A stretch of 64,000 nucleotides of DNA from NCBI RefSeq assembly GCF_014764405.1, contig NZ_CP061725.1:2046001-2110000 (forward strand). Direction: 5' to 3'. The DNA comes from Micromonospora craniellae. GTDB lineage: Bacteria; Actinomycetota; Actinomycetes; Mycobacteriales; Micromonosporaceae. The position numbers and the translations under genes were made by a program. Below, one piece after another: positions 7,913-16,398 of the stretch. Each line of letters opens with the position of its first letter. Position 1 is the stretch's first letter. Below the pieces are notes generated by a model. It saw nothing but the letters and a program-made list of their open reading frames with translations, was not told where the DNA came from and made no database searches.

Positions 7913-8782
7913 GTGGCCGGGGAGCTACGGCTCGGTGGACGGACGTTCGGCCCCGACGATCTGGTGGTGATGGCGATCGTCAACCGCACGCCGGACTCGT
8001 TCTTTGACCGGGGTGCGACGTTCGAGGCCGACAGCGCCCTGTCGGCGGTGGCCCGCGCCGTGGACGAGGGCGCGCAGATCGTCGACATCGGTGGGGTGAA
8101 GGCGGGGCCGGGCGCCGAGGTGGACGTCGCCGAGGAGATCCGCCGGACAGTGGACACCATCGCCGCCGTCCGGGCCGGCTTCCCGGACGTGGTCGTCTCC
8201 ATCGACACCTGGCGGGCCGAGGTGGCGGTGGAGGCAGTCGCCGCCGGCGCCGACCTGCTCAACGACACCTGGTCGGGCGCAGACCCGGCGTTGGCCCGGG
8301 TCGCCGCGCGAACCGGCGCCGGGCTGGTCTGCTCGCACGCCGGTGGGCTGAGCCCACGGACCAGGCCGCACCGGGCAGCCTTCGACGACGTGGTGGCCGA
8401 CGTCGTGAGGACGGTGACCGGGCTCGCCGAGCGGGCGGTGTCCCTGGGGGTACGCCCCGACGGGATCCTCATCGACCCGGCGCACGACTTCGGCAAGAAC
8501 ACCCGGCACTCGTTGGAGATCACCCGACGGCTCGGGGAGCTGGCCGGCACCGGGTGGCCGTTGCTGGTGGCCCTGTCGAACAAGGACTTCGTCGGCGAGA
8601 CGTTGGACCTGCCGGTCGCCGAGCGGCTGGAGGGGACGCTCGCCGCAACGGCGGTCTCCGCCTGGCTGGGCGCCCGGGTCTTCCGGGCCCACCAGGTCCG
8701 CCAGACCCGCCGGGTGCTGGACATGGTGGCGTCCATCCGGGGCACCCGCCCGCCCACGCTCACCCGACGTGGGCTGGCCTGA
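7913..8782 (+). CDS. folP2: Dihydropteroate synthase homologue (FolP2-type)
   Basis: TIM-barrel protein of the DHPS family, 289 residues. It shows MAIVNRTPDSFFDRG, SIDTWRAEVA, LLNDTWSG and DPAHDFGKNT. The substrate loop reads DIGGVKAGPG instead of the canonical DIGGESTRPG, which matches the actinobacterial FolP2 paralogue. FolP2 of mycobacteria has been reported to lack DHPS activity, so folate synthesis by this copy should not be assumed. GTG at 7913 follows GGAGGAGG by four or five bases. It is divergent from the DivIVA-domain gene. Confidence 0.88.
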   Translation: MAGELRLGGRTFGPDDLVVMAIVNRTPDSFFDRGATFEADSALSAVARAVDEGAQIVDIGGVKAGPGAEVDVAEEIRRTVDTIAAVRAGFPDVVVSIDTWRAEVAVEAVAAGADLLNDTWSGADPALARVAARTGAGLVCSHAGGLSPRTRPHRAAFDDVVADVVRTVTGLAERAVSLGVRPDGILIDPAHDFGKNTRHSLEITRRLGELAGTGWPLLVALSNKDFVGETLDLPVAERLEGTLAATAVSAWLGARVFRAHQVRQTRRVLDMVASIRGTRPPTLTRRGLA

Positions 8783-8788
8783 CCGGGG

Positions 8789-9166
8789 TCAGGTCCAGTC
8801 GAGGATCTTGCGACGCCAGGCGTAGAGCAAGCCGAGGGCGAGGACCGCCACGAAGATCGCCATCTCCACCACGGTGACCAGGCCGAAGCCGGGCCGGGCG
8901 AAGACCACCGCCCAGGGGAAGAGGAACACCGCCTCGACCGCGAACAGCACGTACAGGTAGGCGTAGACGTAGTAGCGGATCTGCATCTGCGCCCAGTCGC
9001 CGCCGACCGGGTCGACGCCGCACTCGTAGTTGGCTCGTTTGCCGGGCGGGTCCGCCGGGCTGGCCGGGCGCAGCACCCGGTTGGCCGAGAAGGCGACCAC
9101 GAGGAAGAGGACGCCGGCGAGCAGCAACAGCCCGAGCGTCGCGTACGAGCCCAGGTAACCGGTCAC
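8789..9166 (-). CDS. nuoA: NADH-quinone oxidoreductase subunit A (orphan NuoA)
   Basis: A 125-residue protein with three membrane helices, near 8-30, 65-88 and 92-116. It has the conserved loop YECGVDP and the motif EAVFLFPWA, both hallmarks of complex I subunit A (ND3), which sits at the quinone/proton-channel junction of the membrane arm. No other nuo gene lies beside it, although nuoA is normally first in a 13-14 gene operon. It is divergent from korAB, which makes and consumes reduced ferredoxin, so a functional tie to that enzyme is possible but is only inference. Confidence 0.88.
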   Translation of the reverse strand: MTGYLGSYATLGLLLLAGVLFLVVAFSANRVLRPASPADPPGKRANYECGVDPVGGDWAQMQIRYYVYAYLYVLFAVEAVFLFPWAVVFARPGFGLVTVVEMAIFVAVLALGLLYAWRRKILDWT

Positions 9167-9424
9167 GATCGATCAGCCTACCGGCGGGAACCGTCGGCGG
9201 GTCGGGTCAATCCCTGGCGGTCCGCCCGGATTGGGCGGTGATCTGGATTACGGCGTGCCGGGCGAAACACCCCAAGGGGCCGCATAGACCCTCACAATCC
9301 AGTCCCAGTCGGCGGACCTCCGGGGCAGGCGGGAACCCGATCCGACGTAGGCTCTGGGTGAGGAATGACAGGCGGGCCGGCCCCTTCGCGGACGGCCGGT
9401 GCAGCGGCGCGTCAAGGAGGTCTC
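9167..9424. other. Divergent intergenic region nuoA / korA leader
   Basis: I see no gene on either strand here. It must hold the promoters of nuoA (minus) and of the korAB operon (plus), but I cannot identify convincing -35/-10 boxes. At its right end (9414-9420) lies a strong Shine-Dalgarno AAGGAGG serving the mini-ORF at 9425. Confidence 0.4.
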
Positions 9425-9499
9425 GTGGCCGGGCAAGGCGAGGTCACCATCCAGTTCAGCCGAGCGGGCCACGCACGACGGAGCGGGGTGCGGCCGTGA
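9425..9499 (+). CDS. Possible 24-aa leader ORF coupled to korA
   Basis: GTG at 9425 follows AAGGAGG (9414-9420) by four bases, the best ribosome site in this region. The reading frame encodes VAGQGEVTIQFSRAGHARRS plus four residues. Its TGA (9497-9499) overlaps the korA GTG (9496-9498) as GTGA. korA itself has only a weak ribosome site. This suggests that korA translation depends on the mini-ORF. The peptide shows no known motif and no run of one amino acid. It could be chance, or a leader peptide. Confidence 0.4.
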   Translation: MAGQGEVTIQFSRAGHARRSGVRP

Positions 9500-11343
9500 G
9501 CAAGCAGATCCGCCAACTGGAGCGGGTGGTCATCCGGTTCGCCGGCGACTCCGGCGACGGCATGCAGCTGACCGGTGACCGGTTCACCTCCGAGACCGCG
9601 CAACTGGGCAACGACATCTCCACGTTGCCCAACTTCCCGGCCGAGATCCGGGCACCCGCCGGCACCCTGCCGGGTGTGTCGAGCTTCCAGGTGCACTTCG
9701 CCGAGTACGACATCCTCACGCCCGGCGACGCGCCGAACGTACTGGTGGCGATGAACCCGGCGGCTCTCAAGGCCAACCTCGCCGACCTGCCGCGCGGGGC
9801 CGACATCATCGTCAACACCGACGAGTTCACCCGGCGCAACCTGGCCAAGGTCGGGTACGCTAGCAACCCGCTCGACGACGACAGCCTCGCCGGGTACGCG
9901 GTGCACCCGGTGGCACTGACCTCGATGACCATCGGTGCGCTGGCCGACCAGGACGTGTCCAAGAAGGACGCCGAGCGGGCCAAGAACATGTTCGCCCTCG
10001 GCCTGCTGAGCTGGATGTACTCCCGCCCGTACGACTCCACGCTGCGGTTCCTGGAGCGCAAGTTCGCCAAGCGTCCCGAGCTGGTCGCCGCCAACATCGC
10101 CGCCTTCAAGGCCGGTTGGAACTTCGGCGAGACCACCGAGGACTTCGCCGTCCGGTACGAGGTCAAGCCGGCCAGGATGCCGCCCGGCACGTACCGCAAC
10201 ATCACCGGCAACGCCGCGCTCTCGCTCGGCCTGGTGGCCGCCGGGGTCCGCTCCGGCCTGCCGGTCTTCCTCGGCGCCTACCCGATCACCCCGGCCTCGG
10301 ACATCCTGCACGAGCTGAGCAAGCACAAACGGTTCAACGTCACCACGATGCAGGCCGAGGACGAGATCGCCGCGATCGGCGCGGCGCTGGGCGCCTCGTA
10401 CGGCGGCGCGCTCGGGGTGACCACCACCAGCGGTCCCGGTGTCGCGTTGAAGGGCGAGACGATCTCGCTCGCGGTGGCGTTGGAGCTGCCGCTGGTCATC
10501 GTCGACGTGCAGCGGGCCGGACCGTCCACCGGCATGCCGACCAAGACCGAGCAGGCCGACCTGAACATGGCGTTGTTCGGGCGGCACGGCGAGGCGCCGG
10601 TGGCGGTGATCGCGCCGAAGTCGCCGTCGGACTGCTTCCACGCGGCGCTGGAGGCGGCGCGGATCGCGCTGACCTACCGCACGCCGGTGATCCTGCTGTC
10701 GGACAACTACGTCGCCAACGGTTCCGAGCCGTGGCTGCTGCCGGAGGTGGAGTCCCTGCCCGACCTGCGGGTCGAGTTCGCCACCGCGCCGAACGGCGAG
10801 GACGGCACCACCTTCCTGCCGTATCTGCGCGATCCGCAGACGCTGGCCCGCCCGTGGGCGGTGCCCGGCACCCCCGGCTTGGAGCACCGGATCGGCGGGC
10901 TGGAGAAGGCCGACAAGACCGGCGACATCTCGTACGACCCGACGAACCACGACTTCATGGTGCGTACCCGGGCCGCCCGGATCGAGACGATCCCGGTGCC
11001 GGACGTCGAGGTGGAGGACCCGGACGGCGACGCCCGGGTGCTGGTGCTCGGCTGGGGTTCGACGTACGGCCCGATCGGTGCCGCCTGTCGCGCGCTGCGC
11101 CAGCGCGGGCTGCCGGTGGCCCAGGCGCACCTGCGTCACCTCGCGCCGATGCCGGCGAACCTGGGCACGGTGCTCAGTGCGTACGACCGGGTGGTCATCC
11201 CCGAGATGAATCTCGGCCAGCTCGCCCACGTGATCCGGGCCCGCTACCTGGTCGACGCGATCGGCTACAACCAGGTCCGCGGCCTGCCGTTCACCGCCGC
11301 CGAGCTGGAGTCGATGCTGGAGGAGGTCCTGAAGAATGTCTGA
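9496..11343 (+). CDS. korA: 2-oxoacid:ferredoxin oxidoreductase, alpha subunit
   Basis: 615 residues combining the gamma-type domain (start VVIRFAGDSGDGMQLTGDRF) with the alpha-type pyrimidine-binding domain (YPITPASDILHEL, then QAEDEIAAIGAALGA and TTTSGPGVALKGETI). With KorB it oxidatively decarboxylates a 2-oxoacid, probably 2-oxoglutarate, to the acyl-CoA and reduces ferredoxin; mycobacterial KorAB is the nearest known case. The substrate is inferred from family. GTG at 9496 is chosen because homology begins directly after it and it overlaps a well-initiated mini-ORF. It overlaps korB by eight bases. Confidence 0.92.
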   Translation: MSKQIRQLERVVIRFAGDSGDGMQLTGDRFTSETAQLGNDISTLPNFPAEIRAPAGTLPGVSSFQVHFAEYDILTPGDAPNVLVAMNPAALKANLADLPRGADIIVNTDEFTRRNLAKVGYASNPLDDDSLAGYAVHPVALTSMTIGALADQDVSKKDAERAKNMFALGLLSWMYSRPYDSTLRFLERKFAKRPELVAANIAAFKAGWNFGETTEDFAVRYEVKPARMPPGTYRNITGNAALSLGLVAAGVRSGLPVFLGAYPITPASDILHELSKHKRFNVTTMQAEDEIAAIGAALGASYGGALGVTTTSGPGVALKGETISLAVALELPLVIVDVQRAGPSTGMPTKTEQADLNMALFGRHGEAPVAVIAPKSPSDCFHAALEAARIALTYRTPVILLSDNYVANGSEPWLLPEVESLPDLRVEFATAPNGEDGTTFLPYLRDPQTLARPWAVPGTPGLEHRIGGLEKADKTGDISYDPTNHDFMVRTRAARIETIPVPDVEVEDPDGDARVLVLGWGSTYGPIGAACRALRQRGLPVAQAHLRHLAPMPANLGTVLSAYDRVVIPEMNLGQLAHVIRARYLVDAIGYNQVRGLPFTAAELESMLEEVLKNV

Positions 11344-12370
11344 GCCCGTCGCTCTGAAGCTCACCGCCAAGGACTTCAAGTCCGACCAGGAGGTGCGTTG
11401 GTGCCCCGGCTGCGGTGACTACGCGATCCTCGCGGCGGTCCAGCAGTTCATGCCGGAGCTGAACATCCCCCGGGAGAACATCGTCTTCGTCTCGGGCATC
11501 GGCTGCTCGTCGCGTTTCCCGTACTACATGAACACCTACGGGATGCACTCGATCCACGGGCGCGCCCCGGCGATCGCCAGTGGCCTGTCGGTCTCCCGTC
11601 CGGACCTGTCGGTCTGGGTGGTCACCGGTGACGGTGACGCGCTCTCCATCGGCGGCAACCACCTGATCCACGCGCTGCGCCGCAACGTCAACCTCAAGAT
11701 CCTGCTGTTCAACAACCGGATCTACGGCCTGACCAAGGGGCAGTACTCGCCGACCTCCGAGGTCGGCAAGGTCACGAAGTCGACGCCGGTCGGCTCGGCG
11801 GACGCGCCGTTCAACCCGTTGTCGCTGGCGCTCGGCGCGGAGGCCACCTTCGTCGGCCGCACCATCGACTCGGACCGCAAGCATCTCCAGTCGGTGCTGC
11901 GGGCTGCGGCCGAGCACGAGGGATCGGCTTTCGTGGAGATCTACCAGAACTGCAACATCTTCAACGACGGCGCGTTCGAGCAGCTCAAGGACCCGGGCGT
12001 CCGCGACGACCACCTGGTCCGGCTGGAGCACGGTCAGCCGATCACGTTCGGCAAGGACGGGCAGTTCTGCGTGGTGCACCCGCCGCGCGGCTTCGGCCTG
12101 GAGGTCCGCGAGACCGCGTCCACCCCGGCCGAGGAGATCGTCGTGCACGACACCACGGTCGACGACCCGGCGTACGCCTTCGCGCTGTCCCGGCTGCCCG
12201 GGTTCGACCTGCGCAACACTCCGATCGGGGTGTTCCGGTCGGTGCGCCGTCCGTCGTACGACAGCGTGGTCCAGGCGCAACTGGACGAGGCCCGGGCCTC
12301 GGTCACCGAGACTCCGGAGCAGCAGCTCGCCGGCCTGCTGGGCAGCGGCGACACCTGGACGATCCTCTGA
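11336..12370 (+). CDS. korB: 2-oxoacid:ferredoxin oxidoreductase, beta subunit
   Basis: A 344-residue thiamine-diphosphate-binding subunit. The Fe-S/TPP segment VRWCPGCGDYAIL, the later conserved Cys (GIGCSSRFPYY) and the TPP-Mg motif GDGDALSIGGNHL...LFNNRIYGLTKGQ are all intact. The start ATG overlaps the end of korA, so the subunits are coupled. A canonical hairpin with a T run follows within 20-60 bases, so korAB is the end of the operon. Confidence 0.93.
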   Translation: MSEPVALKLTAKDFKSDQEVRWCPGCGDYAILAAVQQFMPELNIPRENIVFVSGIGCSSRFPYYMNTYGMHSIHGRAPAIASGLSVSRPDLSVWVVTGDGDALSIGGNHLIHALRRNVNLKILLFNNRIYGLTKGQYSPTSEVGKVTKSTPVGSADAPFNPLSLALGAEATFVGRTIDSDRKHLQSVLRAAAEHEGSAFVEIYQNCNIFNDGAFEQLKDPGVRDDHLVRLEHGQPITFGKDGQFCVVHPPRGFGLEVRETASTPAEEIVVHDTTVDDPAYAFALSRLPGFDLRNTPIGVFRSVRRPSYDSVVQAQLDEARASVTETPEQQLAGLLGSGDTWTIL

Positions 12371-12388
12371 CCCACCGAGTCACCTGAA

Positions 12389-12426
12389 CGGCCGGGCCGC
12401 TCCCGAGTGGGCGGCCCGGCCGTTTT
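12389..12426 (+). terminator. Rho-independent terminator after korB
   Basis: CGGCCGGGCCGC (12389-12400) pairs perfectly with GCGGCCCGGCCG (12411-12422) around a ten-base loop, followed by TTTT at 12423-12426. It lies 18 bases after the korB stop and just before the convergent azoreductase gene. Confidence 0.88.
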
Positions 12427-12436
12427 GCGTACCAGG

Positions 12437-13078
12437 TCAGACGGTGGCCGGCACCCAGAGCTCGTCGATGCTCCGCTGCGCCACCGCGAGGCTCTCCTCG
12501 TGCAGCGGGATCAGCTCGGACATGGCCGGAACGCTCGACGCCAGGGTCAGCTCGCAGCCGATGAACCTCGGCTCCAGGCCGGTCATCGACAGGCCGTGCG
12601 GCAGCCAGGGTGCGGCGTGGTCCCAGCCCTCGCGCGGGGTGCCGGAGCCGTAGCCGCCGCCCCGGGCGGCCAGCACGATGAGCTCCCGGCCGCCGAGCAG
12701 CCCTGCGCCGGTGGCCGGGTCGTACGACAGGCCGGGCGCGATCAGCGTGTCCACCCAGCTCTTCACGCTGCTCGGCGCGCCGTAGTTGTAGAGCGGCAGA
12801 CCGAGCAGCACGGTGTCGGCGGCCCGCACCTCGGCGACCACCTGCTCGGTCAGCTCCCAGATCCGGTGCTGCTCCGGGGTGCGCTGGTCGGGCGGCGTCC
12901 GCCGGGCCGTCTCGGTGGCCTCGTCGAGGTGCGGCAGCGGCTCCTTGCCGAGGTTGCGGTAGGTGATCGTGCCGCCGGGGTGCGCGGCCTGCCACGCGGC
13001 GGCGGCGCGGGCGGTGAGCCGGCGGCTGACCGACTGCTCTCCCCGGATGCTCGAGTCGATGTGCAACAGGTGCGGCAT
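12437..13078 (-). CDS. azoR: FMN-dependent NADH-azoreductase family protein
   Basis: A 213-residue flavodoxin-like NAD(P)H oxidoreductase (AzoR/Lot6 family). Visible FMN-binding parts are HIDSSIRGEQSVSRRL at the N-terminus, PLYNYGAPSSVKSWVD (about residues 95-110) and the ARGGGYGSG loop (about 140). It probably reduces quinones or azo compounds. It is divergently transcribed from a MarR regulator with an 83-bp shared spacer, the usual layout for a quinone- or electrophile-induced reductase and its repressor. Confidence 0.85.
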   Translation of the reverse strand: MPHLLHIDSSIRGEQSVSRRLTARAAAAWQAAHPGGTITYRNLGKEPLPHLDEATETARRTPPDQRTPEQHRIWELTEQVVAEVRAADTVLLGLPLYNYGAPSSVKSWVDTLIAPGLSYDPATGAGLLGGRELIVLAARGGGYGSGTPREGWDHAAPWLPHGLSMTGLEPRFIGCELTLASSVPAMSELIPLHEESLAVAQRSIDELWVPATV

Positions 13079-13161
13079 TGGCTAACCCCTCACAGATGGC
13101 TTGTGTAGCGCCAACTATTTATAGCAGGCCAATGTTTCGTGGTGGGGGTAAACTCGGTCAC
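13079..13161. promoter_or_regulatory. Shared azoR/marR promoter region
   Basis: The 83 bp between the divergent azoR and marR starts is unusually AT-rich for this genome. It contains CTATTTATAG (13115-13124), an inverted repeat with CTAT and ATAG arms, which is a candidate MarR operator and overlaps likely -10 elements for both directions. Confidence 0.45.
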
Positions 13162-13644
13162 ATGACTGCCGGGCCGGGCGAGCACAGGGAGCGCCGTTCC
13201 GGCGCCCTGCTCGAGTTCCTGGCCCGCCGGATGCGGCTGCGATCGGAGTCGGTGCTGGCACCGCTCGGCCTACGCCCCCGCCACCTGGTCGCGCTCACCG
13301 TGCTGCGGGAGGCCGGCGAGATGAGTCAGCAGGCGTTGGCGGGCAGCCTGCAACTCGACGGCACGAACGTGGTGGGGCTGCTCAACGACCTGGAGACGGC
13401 GGATCTCGTCGAGCGTCGCCGGTCCCCCGAGGACCGCCGCCGGCACGTGGTCAGCCTCACCGAGCACGGGACGAAGCGGCTCAACGAGGCCGAGTGCGCC
13501 CTGGCCAGCGCCGAGGACGACGTGCTCGCCGCACTCGACCCCGTCGAGCGGGACACGCTCTACGACCTGCTGCGGCGAGCCAGCAGCGGCGGGCCGGCGA
13601 CCTGCACGGAGGCCATCCGGGACAACCCCGACGTCCTCTGCTGA
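13162..13644 (+). CDS. MarR family transcriptional regulator
   Basis: A 160-residue winged-helix repressor. HTH elements are visible around GEMSQQALAGSLQLDGTNVVGLLNDLE, and the wing contains the MarR signature RSPEDRRRHVVSLTEHG. ATG at 13162 was chosen because the domain begins soon after and the upstream extension would cover the shared promoter. It most likely represses the divergent azoR; one conserved-looking Cys lies near the C-terminus (ATCTEAI) and the last residue is also Cys. Confidence 0.87.
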   Translation: MTAGPGEHRERRSGALLEFLARRMRLRSESVLAPLGLRPRHLVALTVLREAGEMSQQALAGSLQLDGTNVVGLLNDLETADLVERRRSPEDRRRHVVSLTEHGTKRLNEAECALASAEDDVLAALDPVERDTLYDLLRRASSGGPATCTEAIRDNPDVLC

Positions 13645-13657
13645 CCCGGCTCGGCGA

Positions 13658-14671
13658 TCAGGGCAACGTGTTGGCGGTGGGCCGGTCGTCGCGTACGTGC
13701 ACCAGCATGTCGCCGGTCTCGACCACCGCGCCCGCCTGGTCCGCCAGCGTGACCACCTTGCCGCGCCGGACCAGGGCGATCACCAGGGACTTTAGTTCGC
13801 GCGGATTCCGGCCCACCTCGTTCCGCTCCGCCGACCGCATGGCCAGGGCCATCCCCTGACCGGGGGTCAGCAGGTCCTCGACCACGTCGATCAGCGGTGG
13901 CGCGGAGGTCGACAGGCCCAGCAGACGCCCGGCGGTCGCTGACGAGACGATGACGTGGTGCGCACCGCTCTGCTTGAGCAGCGGCGCGTTCTCCGCCTCC
14001 CGAGCGGCGGCGATGATCCGGACCTGACCGGCGGTGAGCTGCCGTACGGTCAGCGCCACCAGCACCGACGCGTCGTCGCTGTCGGTCGCGATGATCACCG
14101 CCTTGGCGGTCCGCACGTGTGCCTGGTTGAGCACCGAGGATCGGGTGGCGGAGCCCTCGATGGCGACCAGCCCGTTCGTGGTGGCCTGCCGCAGCGCCGC
14201 GCCGTTGCGCTCCACCACGACGATCCGGGACTTCTCGAACCCGTTCTCCAGCAGCGCCGAGACCGCACTACGGCCTTTGGTGCCGTAGCCGCAGATGATG
14301 ACGTGATCCTTCACTTTTCTCTCCCACCGGTGCAGGCGGCGGCCGGTCCGGTACTGCTCGGTCAGGACTTCGAGAGTGGTGCCGACCAGGATGATCAGGA
14401 ACAGCACCCGAGCCGGCGTGATGAACAGGACGTTGATCAGCCGCGCCGAGTCGCTGACCGGGGTGATGTCGCCGTACCCGGTGGTGGAGAGCGAGACGAC
14501 CACGTAGTAGAAGCAGTCGAGGAGCGTGATGCCGTCCTCGTTGACGTCCCGGTACCCGTCGCGGTCGAGGTAGACCACCGTCACCACGGCGAGCACCAGT
14601 CCGACGGCGGCGGCCAGCCGCATACTCAACGCGCTGAGCGGGCCCCGACGCTGCGCGGGAAAGTGGATCAC
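13658..14671 (-). CDS. Two-TM potassium channel with RCK/TrkA domains
   Basis: A 337-residue ion channel subunit. Two membrane helices (about residues 18-36 and 80-102) flank a pore helix and the selectivity filter TTGYGDITP. A TrkA-N/RCK Rossmann domain follows (HVIICGYGTKGRSAV), with a TrkA-C domain at the end. It is expected to be a tetrameric ligand-gated K+ channel of the plasma membrane. The start is uncertain: GTG at 14671 precedes the first membrane helix by about 17 residues; the frame stays open to 14893 but that extension would overlap the clgR start. Confidence 0.82.
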   Translation of the reverse strand: MIHFPAQRRGPLSALSMRLAAAVGLVLAVVTVVYLDRDGYRDVNEDGITLLDCFYYVVVSLSTTGYGDITPVSDSARLINVLFITPARVLFLIILVGTTLEVLTEQYRTGRRLHRWERKVKDHVIICGYGTKGRSAVSALLENGFEKSRIVVVERNGAALRQATTNGLVAIEGSATRSSVLNQAHVRTAKAVIIATDSDDASVLVALTVRQLTAGQVRIIAAAREAENAPLLKQSGAHHVIVSSATAGRLLGLSTSAPPLIDVVEDLLTPGQGMALAMRSAERNEVGRNPRELKSLVIALVRRGKVVTLADQAGAVVETGDMLVHVRDDRPTANTLP

Positions 14672-14828
14672 CGCGGGGCCTGGCCCGACTCGGTCGACTG
14701 CACGCCCACAAGATAGCCCCTGCCCGCCGATCCGCACGGCGGGGTGGCGGAGCGAGGGGCGGCGCGGCGGGCGGCAGCCCGGCATGATGGGAACGGTCAG
14801 CGCAGACCGGCGAGAGTGAGGCCCCGGC

Positions 14829-15503
14829 ATGACGTTGCTGCGACGGGTGATCGGTGCGGTCCTGCGCCGCCAGCGCCAACGACAGCGCCGCACGCTGCGC
14901 GAGGTGGCCGAGGCCGCCGGCGTGTCGGTGCCCTACCTCTCCGAGGTCGAGCGGGGGCGCAAGGAAGCCTCCTCCGAGGTCCTCGGCGCCGTCTCCCGGG
15001 CGCTCGGCCTTCCGCTCTCCGACCTGCTCGGAGAGGTACGCGACGAGCTGCGCCGGGTCGAGCGGCCCGCCCCGACCACCCCCCAGGGCAGTTACGTCCC
15101 GGCCGTCCGGGGTGGCGACCCCACCGCCTCCGTCCCGCGCGGCACGGACGGCTTCGCCCACCCGGTCGCGCAGTTCGGCGGCATCGGGTTCGGCAGCACC
15201 CTGGTCGACGCCGCGTCCCTCGGCAGCGGCCTGGGCGGTGGCTCTCGGGGCGGCGCCGGGACGGCGGCGATCGGGGGGTTCACGCAACTGGGCGGCGAGT
15301 TCGGCATCGGTGGTACCGCTGCGGGAAGTGTCGTTGCCGGTGGTGTCACTGCCGGACCGGTCGGCGGCTTCGGCTTCCGTGGCGGTCTGCGCGTCATCGT
15401 CTTCGGCGACGCCACCGAGGTCGACGCCGGTGACGACGTCACCAGTCCTGACCAGGCCAGGTCCGCCACGACAGGACGCCATCTGCAACCGCTGTCGAGC
15501 TGA
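14829..15503 (+). CDS. clgR: ClgR-type XRE regulator with Gly-rich tail
   Basis: The N-terminal Cro/C1 helix-turn-helix (residues about 15-75) includes LREVAEAAGVSVPYLSEVER, a near-exact match to ClgR, the activator of clp protease genes in actinobacteria. The gene lies 233 bases upstream of clpP on the same strand, as expected for such an activator. Typical ClgR proteins are about 110-130 residues; this one has 224, because a Gly/Ala-rich low-complexity region (about 120-200) ending in FRGGLRVIVFGDATEVDAGD has been added. I could not find a convincing ClgR operator in the spacer. Confidence 0.82.
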   Translation: MTLLRRVIGAVLRRQRQRQRRTLREVAEAAGVSVPYLSEVERGRKEASSEVLGAVSRALGLPLSDLLGEVRDELRRVERPAPTTPQGSYVPAVRGGDPTASVPRGTDGFAHPVAQFGGIGFGSTLVDAASLGSGLGGGSRGGAGTAAIGGFTQLGGEFGIGGTAAGSVVAGGVTAGPVGGFGFRGGLRVIVFGDATEVDAGDDVTSPDQARSATTGRHLQPLSS

Positions 15504-15736
15504 TCCGCCTACGCTGTCAGGCGCGTCGACGTGGCCTTCGACGAGATCGCCGACTGGCCGCCGCCCCGACTGCCCACCCGGCTGGCCACCCCGGCTGCTC
15601 GCCGGGACCGTTCTGCCATGGGCGGATCTGCCCCGGGCAGAAGTGCTGGGGAACGGCCACCCGGGCGGCGCACGCTGGACGGGCCGGTTCCCGGGCGGCG
15701 GAGGTCGCCCACCGGCGGCGCGTGGAGGTGGACGAG

Positions 15737-16336
15737 ATGGTCACGATGCTGGACGACGGTCAGCGGACCTTCGGCGACCAGGTGTACGAGCGGCTGCTGC
15801 GGGAGCGGATCGTCTTTCTCGGCAGCGAGGTGACCGACGAGGTCGCCAACCGGATCAACGCCCAGATCCTGCTGCTCGCGGCGGAGGACCCGGACCGGGA
15901 CATCCATCTGTACATCAACTCGCCGGGTGGCTCGGTGAGCGCCGGTCTGGCGATCTACGACACGATGCGCTTCGTCCGCAACGACGTGGCGACGCTGGCG
16001 CTGGGCCTGGCCGCCTCGATGGGCCAGTTCCTGCTCTGCGCGGGTGCCGCCGGCAAGCGGTACGCGCTGCCGCACACCCGGGTGGTGATGCACCAGCCGC
16101 ACGGCGGCTTCGGCGGCACCGTCAGCGACATCACCATCCAGGCGGAGAACATGCTGCACGTCAAGCGGACCATGCTGGAGTTGATCGCCCAGCACAGCGG
16201 TCGCCCGTTGGAGGAGGTTCAAAGCGACTGGGACCGGGACCGCTGGTTCACCGCCGACGAGGCCCGCGAGTACGGCCTGATCGACCAGGTGGTCCGCGCC
16301 GCCACCGACCTCCCGACGCCCCTGACCGCCGGCTAG
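15737..16336 (+). CDS. clpP: ATP-dependent Clp protease proteolytic subunit
   Basis: A 199-residue serine protease of the ClpP family. The catalytic triad is Ser94 (LAASMGQ), His119 (VVMHQP) and Asp164 (QSDWDRD), and the handle region is intact. ATG at 15737 follows GGAGGTG by six bases; the GTG at 15722 is possible but lies before the ribosome site. It stands apart from the usual clpP1P2-clpX operon and directly downstream of clgR, so it is probably an extra ClpP under ClgR control. Confidence 0.9.
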   Translation: MVTMLDDGQRTFGDQVYERLLRERIVFLGSEVTDEVANRINAQILLLAAEDPDRDIHLYINSPGGSVSAGLAIYDTMRFVRNDVATLALGLAASMGQFLLCAGAAGKRYALPHTRVVMHQPHGGFGGTVSDITIQAENMLHVKRTMLELIAQHSGRPLEEVQSDWDRDRWFTADEAREYGLIDQVVRAATDLPTPLTAG

Positions 16337-16351
16337 CGGCCACGCCGCCTG

Positions 16352-16382
16352 GCGGGTCGAGCGCTCAGCCGCGCCGACCCGC
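16352..16382. terminator. Possible bidirectional hairpin
   Basis: GCGGGTCG (16352-16359) pairs with CGACCCGC (16375-16382) around a 15-base loop, in the 62-bp gap between the convergent clpP and hxlR genes. There is no T run, so this is a weak call. Confidence 0.4.
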
Positions 16383-16398
16383 TGGATCAGGACGGTGG

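Noticed and set aside
15506..15523. CGCCT-N8-AGGCG as a ClgR operator upstream of clpP
   Set aside because: The spacing and sequence do not fit the ClgR consensus I recall (CGC-N5-GCG type), so I did not list it.
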